64,000 nt of DNA from Palsa-870 sp039935415 (GTDB lineage Bacteria > Chloroflexota > Dormibacteria > Dormibacterales > Dormibacteraceae). The notes under the pieces were generated by a model. That model ran no database searches. It was given only the letters and a program-made list of their open reading frames with translations, and was not told the origin of the DNA. The first letter of the stretch is position 1, and the number at the start of each line of letters is the position of its first letter. This document shows, piece after piece, positions 36,020-44,395 of the stretch. The DNA is taken from positions 73,514 to 137,513 of the forward strand of contig JBDTKH010000004.1 in assembly GCA_039935415.1 (NCBI GenBank). The letters are read 5' to 3'. The translations under genes were made by a program, and so were the position numbers.

Positions 36020-36577
36020 GTGAGTGACGCCTCGCGCGACGACGAGCGCGAGCTCGTGGAACGCGCCAAGCGCGATCCCCGTCAATTCGGGGCGCTCTAT
36101 GACCGGCACTTTCAGCAGATTTACCGGTTTGTGTATTCAAGAGTGAGGGAGCAAACAGCGGCAGAGGACGTCACTTCGGAGATCTTCATGAAGGCTCTGA
36201 AGGCCATGCCCCGATACCAGGACACGGGGCGGCCCTTCGCTGCCTGGCTGTACCAGATCGCGGTTAACGCGATCGCCGACCGCTACCGGACGCTCCGGCC
36301 GGCCCAGCCCCTGGACGACTTCCACGACCTGTCGATCGCCGGTCCAGCGCTCGAGGACTTCGCGGCGCATCGAGACGAGATCCGCCGCATCTGGACCCTG
36401 GTCGAGGCGCTGCCCCCGCAGCAGCGCATGGCGCTGGTGCTCAAGTTCCAGGAGGACATGAAGATCGAGGACATCGCGGTTGCGATGGGCAAGTCGTCGG
36501 GCGCGGTGAAGCTCCTCATCCACCGCGGGGTGAGCCGTCTGCGCGAGGACGCGGACGCCCTGAGGCCTGCCGAATGA
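36020..36577 (+). CDS. ECF RNA polymerase sigma factor
   Basis: 185 residues. Region 2 (YDRHFQQIYRFVYSRVREQT, AAEDVTSEIFMKALKAM, AWLYQIAVNAIADRYR) and region 4 (LPPQQRMALVLKFQEDMKIE, DIAVAMGKSSGAVKLLIHRG) are complete. The gene overlaps the next one (ATGA), which encodes a membrane protein, the usual arrangement for a sigma/anti-sigma pair. Target promoters unknown; autoregulation would be typical. Confidence 0.92.
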   Translation: MSDASRDDERELVERAKRDPRQFGALYDRHFQQIYRFVYSRVREQTAAEDVTSEIFMKALKAMPRYQDTGRPFAAWLYQIAVNAIADRYRTLRPAQPLDDFHDLSIAGPALEDFAAHRDEIRRIWTLVEALPPQQRMALVLKFQEDMKIEDIAVAMGKSSGAVKLLIHRGVSRLREDADALRPAE

Positions 36578-38787
36578 GCATGCATCACGACCCCGAGCTC
36601 GATGACGTGCTGCAGGACCAGGAGCTGCGCCGCCTCGGCGAGCTTTTGGGCACGAGCCGTTACGCCGAGCCGCCGATGGACGAAGCGTTCCGCTCCGGCC
36701 TGCGCCGGCAGCTGATGCAGACAGCCTGGGAGATGACTGAGGGCGGCCCTTCTTGGTGGAAGCGGGCGTTCGCGCCTCCCGGCCTCGCCTGGGTCGGAGC
36801 GACGGCGGGCCTGTTGCTGATCGCTTCCGTCGTCATCTACATGGTCAGCCAGCCGGCCGGGGGTTTCAACCAGATCATCGTCAACAGCCCGATTGACGGC
36901 AATCACGGCGTGGCGCTGCAGCAGCCGATCCTCGTCGCTTTCAACCAGCCGATGGACCACCCGAAGACGGAAGCCGCGGTCCAGGTCACGCCCGCGACGA
37001 ACGTGACGTTCTCGTGGTCGGCCAACAACCTTTACGTCCAGCCGACCAGCGGCAACCTCGCGCCCAACACGCAGTACCAGGTGACCATCGGCCCTACCGC
37101 CCAGACCGCGTCCGGCCAGCCCCTGGCGACGGCACAAACGATCACCTTCGTCACTCAGCCGCCCGCCCCGCCGTCACCGTCGCCGGCATCGTCGCCGACA
37201 CCAAGGGCGTCAGTCGCCCCTGGATCGCTGGTGGCCGGTGAGCGCCAGCTCGCCCCTCTCGGGGGAGCCATCACCGCCCCGGTGCAATGGTCGGCCGACT
37301 CGTCGACGGTCTACTTCGTGGGCGCGAACGGGGCGCTCGACGTGGTGCCGGCGAGTGGCGGTGACGTGAAGGTCGTCGCTCCAGACGGCGTCTCGTCCCC
37401 GTCCATCGCTCCCGCCGGAGACCGCATCGCGTACGTCCGCGGTGGAAAGGTCGAAGTGCTGACCTTTGCCGCCGGCACCACCACCGAGCTGGTGGGGACC
37501 CCGGCCGCGACGCTGGTCGGCTGGGCCAAGGACAAGCCGGTGTGGGCTGCCGCGGACGGCATCTACTCCCAGGATGCAGGCGGGCCGGCTCAGCTCGCAC
37601 CGCTGCCCGCCTCCGGCCACGTCACCGTTCTCTCGGTTGCGCCCGACGGCTCGCACGCCGTCTACACGCGGGACCAGGACCTTTTTGTGCTGGACCTCGC
37701 GACCGCCAAGAGCACCCAGCTCGGCGGGGCGGGCGCGTCATTCGCCGGCTGGTCGCCGGACGGCTCCCAGCTGCTCGTCACGTCCGGTGACAAGCTGGCG
37801 GTGTCGGACCTGCAGGGAAACAGCCAGGCGACACTGTCGGGTGGCGAAACGAGCTGGTCGAGCCAGGACTCGATCCTGTTGGGCAGCGCCACCGACCTGT
37901 ACCAGGTCCGGCCTGACGGATCAAACCTCACGAAGCTGGCGAACGGGACATACCACGCCCCGGCCTGGGCGCCGAATGGCACGATCTTTACCTTCTTCCG
38001 TGGAGGCGCCATCTGGTCCGCGTCCGCCCCTGCTCTGCCACCACAGCCCACCGCCCTGGACCAGGCCACCGCCGTGGTCAGCGCCTTCATGCAGGCTCGC
38101 CAGAAGCTCCAGGCGGACCAGGCAGCGTCGTACCTGGACGACAACGGGAAGCAGGCCTACGCGGCCGGCGGTCTGAACCTGGTCATTTCCGGCGACCCGC
38201 GCTTCTCGCGCTTCTACATCCTCACGCAGGTGCTCAGCGGCACACAGCCCGACACCGCGACGTTCACCGTCCGGATCGTGCTGACGCACGGGAAGCTCGA
38301 CGTCGGCGAGTTCGACGAAACGCTCACGCTCATCCGCGGCGCTACAACCAGACAGTTCCTCATCGACCAGGCGACGGCCGGCGCGCACCGCGACCTCGGC
38401 AAGGGCGCCGAGGTGGTTGGAGTTGAGGTCGCGGCGGACACCGTGAAGATCACGTTCGACAGCGACCTCGATCCCGGCACTGTGTCGGGCGGCGTGCACC
38501 TGCTCGATTCCAGGGGCAAGGCGGTCGATGGCACGGTGACCTATGCGAACCGCACTGTGACGATCACCGGCCTCGACTTGAAGGCAGGCGTCCAGTACAA
38601 GCTCGTCGTGTTGACGACCCTGCGTGACGTGCTCGGCCACAACGTCGCACCCGAGTACGACCTCAACATCATCGGTCCGGTGTTGAAGAACCATGGCAAC
38701 CAGAAGGCCACGGGCGTCGTCAGCGCATCGCCCTCACCCGTTCCCGCCTCGACCTCAACGTCACCGACGGCGCTCCCGGCCAATTGA
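36574..38787 (+). CDS. Membrane anti-sigma-like protein with Ig-like domains and a beta-propeller
   Basis: 737 residues. Residues 1-70 are cytoplasmic and helical, in the position of an anti-sigma domain, without the zinc motif. One membrane helix follows (LAWVGATAGLLLIASVVIYM, about 71-92). Outside: a Big_5/SbsA Ig-like domain (about 97-200, VALQQPILVAFNQPMDHPKT), a Pro/Ser linker, PD40-like propeller repeats (about 230-490, SPSIAPAGDRIAYVRGGKVE and similar), an NTF2-like stretch and a second Ig-like domain (VKITFDSDLDPGTVSGGVHL). Likely senses an envelope signal and controls the upstream sigma factor. Confidence 0.8.
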   Translation: MSMHHDPELDDVLQDQELRRLGELLGTSRYAEPPMDEAFRSGLRRQLMQTAWEMTEGGPSWWKRAFAPPGLAWVGATAGLLLIASVVIYMVSQPAGGFNQIIVNSPIDGNHGVALQQPILVAFNQPMDHPKTEAAVQVTPATNVTFSWSANNLYVQPTSGNLAPNTQYQVTIGPTAQTASGQPLATAQTITFVTQPPAPPSPSPASSPTPRASVAPGSLVAGERQLAPLGGAITAPVQWSADSSTVYFVGANGALDVVPASGGDVKVVAPDGVSSPSIAPAGDRIAYVRGGKVEVLTFAAGTTTELVGTPAATLVGWAKDKPVWAAADGIYSQDAGGPAQLAPLPASGHVTVLSVAPDGSHAVYTRDQDLFVLDLATAKSTQLGGAGASFAGWSPDGSQLLVTSGDKLAVSDLQGNSQATLSGGETSWSSQDSILLGSATDLYQVRPDGSNLTKLANGTYHAPAWAPNGTIFTFFRGGAIWSASAPALPPQPTALDQATAVVSAFMQARQKLQADQAASYLDDNGKQAYAAGGLNLVISGDPRFSRFYILTQVLSGTQPDTATFTVRIVLTHGKLDVGEFDETLTLIRGATTRQFLIDQATAGAHRDLGKGAEVVGVEVAADTVKITFDSDLDPGTVSGGVHLLDSRGKAVDGTVTYANRTVTITGLDLKAGVQYKLVVLTTLRDVLGHNVAPEYDLNIIGPVLKNHGNQKATGVVSASPSPVPASTSTSPTALPAN

Positions 38788-38826
38788 GGGGCGCCCTCCG
38801 CTCGCCCGGTGCGCCGGCTAGGGTCT

Positions 38827-39381
38827 CTAGATCAGCTTCAGCGCTCGCGCGGCGCGGGTGAGCGCTGTGACCGAGCCCGAGTGGACGATCTGCCCGCCGA
38901 GCGCGGACTCGAACGCTTCGACGAAGGGAAGACGGAGCACCTCCATGTCCTGCTCGTACGACTCGGGGTTGCGATCCGACTCGGTGATCGATCGGGCGAG
39001 GAACACGTGCGCCTGACCTGTGAGGAAGGCCGCGCCGTGCACGGCGCCCAGCGACGTGTACTCGGCGGCGATGAGTCCCGTCTCCTCCGCGAGCTCGCGC
39101 CTCGCGCACTCGAGGGCCTCCTCTCCTTTGTTGAACGTGCCCGCCGGAACCTCCCAGGACGACTCGTCCCACGCGTGCCGCCACTGGCGAACGAGCACTG
39201 TGTCGCCGTTGTCGAAGTAGGGCACGATGAAAGCAGAGTCCGGGTTCGTCACGATCGTGTACACCGCCTCGGCTCCGTCGGGAAACCGGATCACGTCCTC
39301 GCGCACGACGAAGGGACCTGAGCGACCGGCGATTCTCGTCTCGGCAACATCGAAGGGCCGGCCGTACTTCGGGTGCTGCAG
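38827..39381 (-). CDS. Nudix hydrolase, ADP-ribose pyrophosphatase-like
   Basis: The Nudix box is perfect: GTFNKGEEALECARRELAEE then TGL. Flanks (VIRFPDGAEAVYTIV, VRQWRHAWDESSWEVPAG) match ADP-ribose/sugar-nucleotide hydrolases. The first ordinary start (GTG 39306) would remove the N-terminal strand; the frame extends upstream as QHPKYGRPFDVAETRIAGRS, typical of the family, back to a CTG at 39381, 6 nt after the pycA stop. About 184 residues with that start, 159 without. End of a long purine/anaplerotic operon. Confidence 0.87.
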   Translation of the reverse strand: MQHPKYGRPFDVAETRIAGRSGPFVVREDVIRFPDGAEAVYTIVTNPDSAFIVPYFDNGDTVLVRQWRHAWDESSWEVPAGTFNKGEEALECARRELAEETGLIAAEYTSLGAVHGAAFLTGQAHVFLARSITESDRNPESYEQDMEVLRLPFVEAFESALGGQIVHSGSVTALTRAARALKLI

Positions 39382-39386
39382 GTGCG

Positions 39387-40841
39387 CTATCTGTTCACCA
39401 CGGCGGCCACAGCGGCCACGGCCGCCGCGATGTGTCGCGGATCCGGACCGTAGTCGAACGGCGACACGTCACCGGCGAACTTCTTCGCCTGGTCGACGAG
39501 CTGCGGGTGGTCCTCGACAAACCGGGTGCTGAGATTGCCGGCGCGAAAGTCCGCGTTCTCGAGGATGGCGCGGTGATAGCTGATGGTGGTGGCCGGACCC
39601 GCCACGACGAACTCTCGCAGGGCGCGGCTGGCGCGCGCGATCGCCTCCGCCCTGTCGCTGCCGTGAACGATCAGCTTGGCGACCAGCGAGTCGTAGTTCG
39701 GCGGCACCTCGGATCCAGGTCCGAAGCCGGAATCGACACGCACGCCAGGGCCCGCCGGCGCGACCCACCGCGCGATGCGCTTGGGGTTGGGCATGAACTT
39801 GCGCAGGGGATCCTCGGCGTTGATCCGCATCTCGATCGCGTGCCCCGTCCACGTCACGTCGTGCTGCTTGAAGCTCAGCTCCAGTCCAGCCGCGATGCGG
39901 ATCTGCTCTTTCACGATGTCGAGGCCCGTCACGGCCTCGGTGATCGGGTGCTCGACCTGGAGCCGCGCGTTGACCTCAAGGAAAAAGAACTCCCCATCGC
40001 TGAAGATGAACTCGACGGTCCCGGCGTTTACGTAGCCGGCTGCAGTGGCGGCGCGGATCGCTGCATCGCCCATGGCCGCCCGGATCTCGGCTGTGACGGC
40101 CGGCGACGGGGTCTCCTCCATGATCTTCTGGTGACGGCGCTGGATCGAGCATTCGCGCTCGCCCAGGTGAACCGCATTGCCGTGGCTGTCGCAGATGACC
40201 TGGATCTCGATGTGGCGCGGCTTGCGTATATAGCGCTCGATATAGACGGTCGGGTCACCGAAGGCGGAGCGCGCGGCCTGCGCGCTGCTCTCGATCGCGG
40301 CGACCAGGTCTTCCTCTGACTCGACGACCTTCATCCCGATGCCCCCGCCGCCACCCGAGGGCTTGACCATCACGGGAAAACCGATCGCCCGGGCGGCGTC
40401 GACCGCTGCAGAGGGTTCGACGGCGCCGCTGCCCGGGGTGACGGGCACACCGTGATCGACCGCCAGCCGCCTGGCGGCGAGCTTCGAGCCGAGCACGCGC
40501 ATCGCGGAGGCCGGAGGCCCGATGAACCGGATGCCCGCCGCCTCGCACCCTTCTGGAAACGCGGGCTTCTCGGAGAGGAACCCGTAGCCCGGGTGGATGG
40601 CGTCCGCGCCGCAGTCCTGCGCAACCTTGAGGATGTTGTCGAGCTTCAGGTAGGACTCAGACGGAGGAGCGCCGCCGATGTGGTGCGCCTCATCCGCATA
40701 GCGGACGTGGATCGCGTTGCGGTCAGCGTCGGAGTAGACGGCGGCGGTCGCGATGCCCAGCTCGCGGCAGGCCCGCATGACGCGGATGGCGATCTCGCCG
40801 CGGTTGGCGACTAAGACTTTGTTGAAAAGTTTCTTCTTCAC
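39387..40841 (-). CDS. pycA: Biotin carboxylase subunit (PycA/AccC type)
   Basis: 484 residues. ATP-grasp biotin carboxylase: KVLVANRGEIAIRVMRACRE, the Gly-rich loop VMVKPSGGGGGIGMKVVESE, ERECSIQRRHQKIMEETPSP, and EVNARLQVEHPITEAVTGLD. GTG 40841 overlaps the pycB stop (GTGA). Pairing with a carboxyltransferase/biotin-carrier subunit makes two-subunit pyruvate carboxylase most likely; it could also serve acetyl-CoA carboxylase if no other copy exists. Confidence 0.9.
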   Translation of the reverse strand: MKKKLFNKVLVANRGEIAIRVMRACRELGIATAAVYSDADRNAIHVRYADEAHHIGGAPPSESYLKLDNILKVAQDCGADAIHPGYGFLSEKPAFPEGCEAAGIRFIGPPASAMRVLGSKLAARRLAVDHGVPVTPGSGAVEPSAAVDAARAIGFPVMVKPSGGGGGIGMKVVESEEDLVAAIESSAQAARSAFGDPTVYIERYIRKPRHIEIQVICDSHGNAVHLGERECSIQRRHQKIMEETPSPAVTAEIRAAMGDAAIRAATAAGYVNAGTVEFIFSDGEFFFLEVNARLQVEHPITEAVTGLDIVKEQIRIAAGLELSFKQHDVTWTGHAIEMRINAEDPLRKFMPNPKRIARWVAPAGPGVRVDSGFGPGSEVPPNYDSLVAKLIVHGSDRAEAIARASRALREFVVAGPATTISYHRAILENADFRAGNLSTRFVEDHPQLVDQAKKFAGDVSPFDYGPDPRHIAAAVAAVAAVVNR

Positions 40842-42649
40842 CCGACTGCCAGGAGTGGCTGGTTCGGGCTGACGACCTCACCCTCTTTGACATAGACCTG
40901 GGTCACGCGGCCGGCGACCGTCGTGACGATGTCGTTCTGCATCTTCATCGCCTCGAGGACCGCGACCACGTCGCCGAGCTTCACATCGTCACCCGCCTTC
41001 ACGGGCACCTTCACGATGAGACCTTGCATCGGAGCGATCACGGTGCCTTCCCCGACCTTTGGAGGGGCCAGTGCTGTCGCGCCCTGCGCGGGGGCGCCCG
41101 CGCCGGGTGTGACCGTCATGCCCGCCCCGGTGACCCGGACCTTGAAGACCTCGCCATCGACCTCGACCTCGAACTCCGCCGTCGAGGCGGCCGCGGGCGC
41201 CGGTGCGGTGGGTTCGGGCATGCTCGTTGCAGGCAGCGGCGAGTCTTGCGACTGGACCGAGGGGAGGCGGGCGGGTTCGATTTTCGCTTTGGCCGCGGCC
41301 TTGGGTTGGGGGCCGCGTAGGAACTCCGGCGCCAGGTTCGGAAACATCAAATGGATGAGCACCGTGTCGTCGGTCGGCTCGTATCCCATCTTGCGGATCT
41401 GCTGGCGCGCTCCCTCGACCTGTGGCTCCAGCAGGTCGGCGGGTCGGATGGTGATCGGCTCCTCGCGCCCGAGGACCAGTCGCCGAAGCTCGTGGTCGGC
41501 GGGAACAGGAGGCCGGCCGTACAGGCCCTGCAGGTAGTCCTTCAACTCCTGAGTCACGGTGGCGTAACGCTCGCCGCCGAGCACGTTGTAGACGGCCTGG
41601 GTCGCGATCAGCTGGCGGACCGGCGCCACCAACGGTGGATACCCCAGCTCGCGCCGCACGCGATTGGCCTCATCGAGCACCTCGTCGATGCGGTCGCGCG
41701 CGCTTTGAGCTGTGAGCTGGTGGAAGATGTCCTCCAGCATCAGGCCCGGCATCTGGTAGCGCAGGATGCTCGCGTCCACACGGTCGGCGAACGGGCTCAG
41801 GTGCTCGATGTGCCGTTGCTTGAGGTGCTCGACATCCGCCTGGACCTCCCACATCTTGTCGAGGTCGAGGCCGGTGTCGTACTCACCGCCCCGCAGTGCG
41901 GCCACGACACTCTCCACCGCCGGCTGAGAGGTGCCCCACGCAAGCGGCGACATGGCGACGTCGAGGATCTCGGCACCCGCTTCGACCGCGGCCATGTACG
42001 CCATCGGCGCCATTCCGCTCGAGCAGTGCGAATGGACGTCGATCGGGACGTTCACCACCTGCTTAAGGCTCGCCACCAGCTCCCAGGTCGCCTGCGGGCT
42101 GAGCAGGCCTGATGTGTCCTTGATCACGATCTCGTGGCAGCCCATCTCGACCAGGCCCTTGGCAAGGGAGCACCAGAGCTCGACGTTGTGAGCGGGAGAG
42201 ATCGCGTAGCTCAGCGCGCCCTGGACCCTCTTCTTCGCCTTGAGGGCGGCCGAGATGGCCGCCTCCATGTTGCGCAGGTCGTTGAGCGGATCGAACACGC
42301 GAAAGACGTCGACCCCGGCTTTGGCCGCGTGCCTGACGAACAGCTTCACCACGTCGTCGGCGAAGTTGCGCTTCGAGACGAGGTTCTGCCCGCGGATCAG
42401 GGCCTGGATGGGCGTGTTGGGCATCGCCGCGTGCAGCTTGCGCAAGAAGTCCCATGGGTCATCGAGCCGGCGAAGCTGCGTCTCGAAGGTGGCGCCGCCG
42501 AACGCCTCCATCGCGTAGAAACCGATGGCGTCCATCTTCGCGGCGATCGGGATGATCTCTTCGCTGCGCAGGTTGCCGCCGAGCAATGCTTGCTGCGCAT
42601 CGCGGAAGGTCGTGTCGATGAGGCGGACGCGGGCTTTCTTCTTCGCCAC
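40838..42649 (-). CDS. pycB: Pyruvate carboxylase subunit B (carboxyltransferase + biotin carrier)
   Basis: 603 residues. The HMGL-like barrel begins VRLIDTTFRDAQQALLGGNL; later FRVFDPLNDLRNM, VIKDTSGLLSP and HSHCSSGMAPM. An Ala/Pro linker leads to a biotinyl domain with Lys569 in EAMKMQ. Makes oxaloacetate from pyruvate with PycA. The oxaloacetate decarboxylase alpha subunit has the same layout, but the adjacent biotin carboxylase and absence of membrane pump subunits favour pyruvate carboxylase. Begins 3 bp after purE. Confidence 0.92.
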   Translation of the reverse strand: MAKKKARVRLIDTTFRDAQQALLGGNLRSEEIIPIAAKMDAIGFYAMEAFGGATFETQLRRLDDPWDFLRKLHAAMPNTPIQALIRGQNLVSKRNFADDVVKLFVRHAAKAGVDVFRVFDPLNDLRNMEAAISAALKAKKRVQGALSYAISPAHNVELWCSLAKGLVEMGCHEIVIKDTSGLLSPQATWELVASLKQVVNVPIDVHSHCSSGMAPMAYMAAVEAGAEILDVAMSPLAWGTSQPAVESVVAALRGGEYDTGLDLDKMWEVQADVEHLKQRHIEHLSPFADRVDASILRYQMPGLMLEDIFHQLTAQSARDRIDEVLDEANRVRRELGYPPLVAPVRQLIATQAVYNVLGGERYATVTQELKDYLQGLYGRPPVPADHELRRLVLGREEPITIRPADLLEPQVEGARQQIRKMGYEPTDDTVLIHLMFPNLAPEFLRGPQPKAAAKAKIEPARLPSVQSQDSPLPATSMPEPTAPAPAAASTAEFEVEVDGEVFKVRVTGAGMTVTPGAGAPAQGATALAPPKVGEGTVIAPMQGLIVKVPVKAGDDVKLGDVVAVLEAMKMQNDIVTTVAGRVTQVYVKEGEVVSPNQPLLAVG

Positions 42650-42652
42650 GAT

Positions 42653-43111
42653 CTAGACCGCCAACGCAGCGCGCTTCTCCGCATGCCGCTTTTGGACCCC
42701 TTGGTCGGCGAGGCCGAGGATGCGCGCCGCCAGCCAGGCCGCGTTCTTCGCGCCGGCCTCGCCGATGGCGACGGTGGCGACCGGGATTCCGGCTGGCATC
42801 TGCACTATCGAGTAGAGCGAGTCCACGCCGCCCAGGTGTTGCGTAGGCACCGGCACTCCGATCACAGGCAGGTCTGTCCAGGCGGCGACGACGCCGGGCA
42901 GGTGGGCGGCGCCGCCCGCGGCCGCAATGACGACTTTGAGCCCGCGCTCGCGCGCTGAAGAGGCCCACTCCATCACCCCGCGCGGGTTGCGGTGCGCCGA
43001 GCAGACCTTGACCTCGTGCTCGATCCCGAGCTCGTCGAGCACCTTGACGCACGACTCCATGAGCGGCAGGTCGGACTTCGAGCCGAGGATGACGCCGACT
43101 GCAGCGGTCAA
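42653..43111 (-). CDS. purE: N5-carboxyaminoimidazole ribonucleotide mutase
   Basis: 152 residues. GVILGSKSDLPLMESCVKVL, SAHRNPRGVMEWASSA, AAAGGAAHLPGVVAAWTDLP, VIGVPV and SIVQMPAGIPVATVAIGEAG are all class I PurE features. TTG 43111 overlaps the purD stop (TTGA). Class I PurE needs PurK to make N5-CAIR; no purK is in this window. Confidence 0.95.
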   Translation of the reverse strand: MTAAVGVILGSKSDLPLMESCVKVLDELGIEHEVKVCSAHRNPRGVMEWASSARERGLKVVIAAAGGAAHLPGVVAAWTDLPVIGVPVPTQHLGGVDSLYSIVQMPAGIPVATVAIGEAGAKNAAWLAARILGLADQGVQKRHAEKRAALAV

Positions 43112-44382
43112 TCAACTGCCTCCCTGGCGATATCGGAGCGGAAGAAAGCCCCCTGGAATCGTACCTGCCGAGCACCGGCCAGCGCCTTCTCTCGCGCGTC
43201 GGCGACCGTGTCGCCGAGCGCAACCGAGGTCACCACGCGGCCGCCGTCGGTGACGAGGCCCTTGCCCGGCTCGAACCGCGTGGCGGCATGGAAGATGAGG
43301 ACGCCGGGCGGCATCTCCGCCAACCCGCGGACCTGGAAGCCCGTCTGCATCAGCGCGTCATCGGGATAGTGGGCCGACGCGACGACCACGCCGGCGCACG
43401 CCTGCGGGCTCCAGCGCAGGTCGGGAAACTCCGCGAGCTTCCCTTTTGCCGCCGAGAGTGCCAACGCGACGAAATCCGACTGGAGCCTCGGCAGCACGAC
43501 CTGGGCCTCGGGGTCGCCGAACCGCGCGTTGAACTCGATCGTCTTGAGGCCATCGCTCGTGAGCATCAAGCCCGCGTAGAGGACACCGCGGAACTCGTCG
43601 CCAGACGCGGCGAGCTCGCGCACGGCCGGGCGGAGCACCTTGTCGATCGCTTCCGTGACGATGGCGTCGTCGACGCCCACCGGCGGTGAGTACGCGCCCA
43701 TGCCGCCGGTGTTCGGTCCCTGGTCGCCGTCGTGTGCGCGCTTGTAGTCGCGCGCCGGTGCGAGCGGGACCACCTCTGTGCCGTCTGTCACGGCGAGCAG
43801 CGAGAGCTCGGGTCCCTCCAGGCGCTCTTCGACCACGATGGTCGCGCCGCTGCGGCCGAACCGGCTCTCGACAAGCATCGCGTTGACGGCCGCGTCCGAC
43901 TCCGCGACGCTAGCGCAGACGATCACGCCTTTGCCGCGAGCGAGGCCGTCGGCCTTGACCGCGACGCGGCCGTCGCGTTGCCTCGCCCAGGCCCGGGCGG
44001 GCTCGGGCTGGGTGAACACCGCGAAGTCGGCCGTCGGGATGGCAGCGCGCACCATCAGGACCTTCGCGAAAGACTTGCTCGACTCGATGCGCCCTGCGCC
44101 GCGGTTCGGGCCGAAGACGTTGAAGCCGGCGCTGCGCAGCGCGTCGCCCACGCCGGCATCCACGGCCGCCTCAGGTCCGAGGACGACCAGGCCGAGGCGC
44201 TCGCGCTTGGCGAACTCGACGAGGCGCGGGACGTCGGCCGCTCCGATGGGGACGTTGCGCGCCATGCCACCGGTGCCGCCGTTGCCGGGCGCGCAGTACA
44301 CGCGCTCCACGAGGTCCGACTGCACGCATTTCCAGACGAGCGCGTGCTCGCGAGCTCCCGACCCGACGACGAGGACATTCAC
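43108..44382 (-). CDS. purD: Phosphoribosylamine-glycine ligase
   Basis: 424 residues, ATP-grasp. Seen: VLVVGSGAREHALVWK, APGNGGTG, VKADGLARGKGVIV, DYKRAHDGDQGPNTGGMGAY and EFNARFGDPEAQVVLP. Start GTG 44382, 13 bp after guaA. Separated from the other early pur genes but in a second purine operon. Confidence 0.97.
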   Translation of the reverse strand: MNVLVVGSGAREHALVWKCVQSDLVERVYCAPGNGGTGGMARNVPIGAADVPRLVEFAKRERLGLVVLGPEAAVDAGVGDALRSAGFNVFGPNRGAGRIESSKSFAKVLMVRAAIPTADFAVFTQPEPARAWARQRDGRVAVKADGLARGKGVIVCASVAESDAAVNAMLVESRFGRSGATIVVEERLEGPELSLLAVTDGTEVVPLAPARDYKRAHDGDQGPNTGGMGAYSPPVGVDDAIVTEAIDKVLRPAVRELAASGDEFRGVLYAGLMLTSDGLKTIEFNARFGDPEAQVVLPRLQSDFVALALSAAKGKLAEFPDLRWSPQACAGVVVASAHYPDDALMQTGFQVRGLAEMPPGVLIFHAATRFEPGKGLVTDGGRVVTSVALGDTVADAREKALAGARQVRFQGAFFRSDIAREAVD

Positions 44383-44395
44383 GGAGCGCTGTGAG

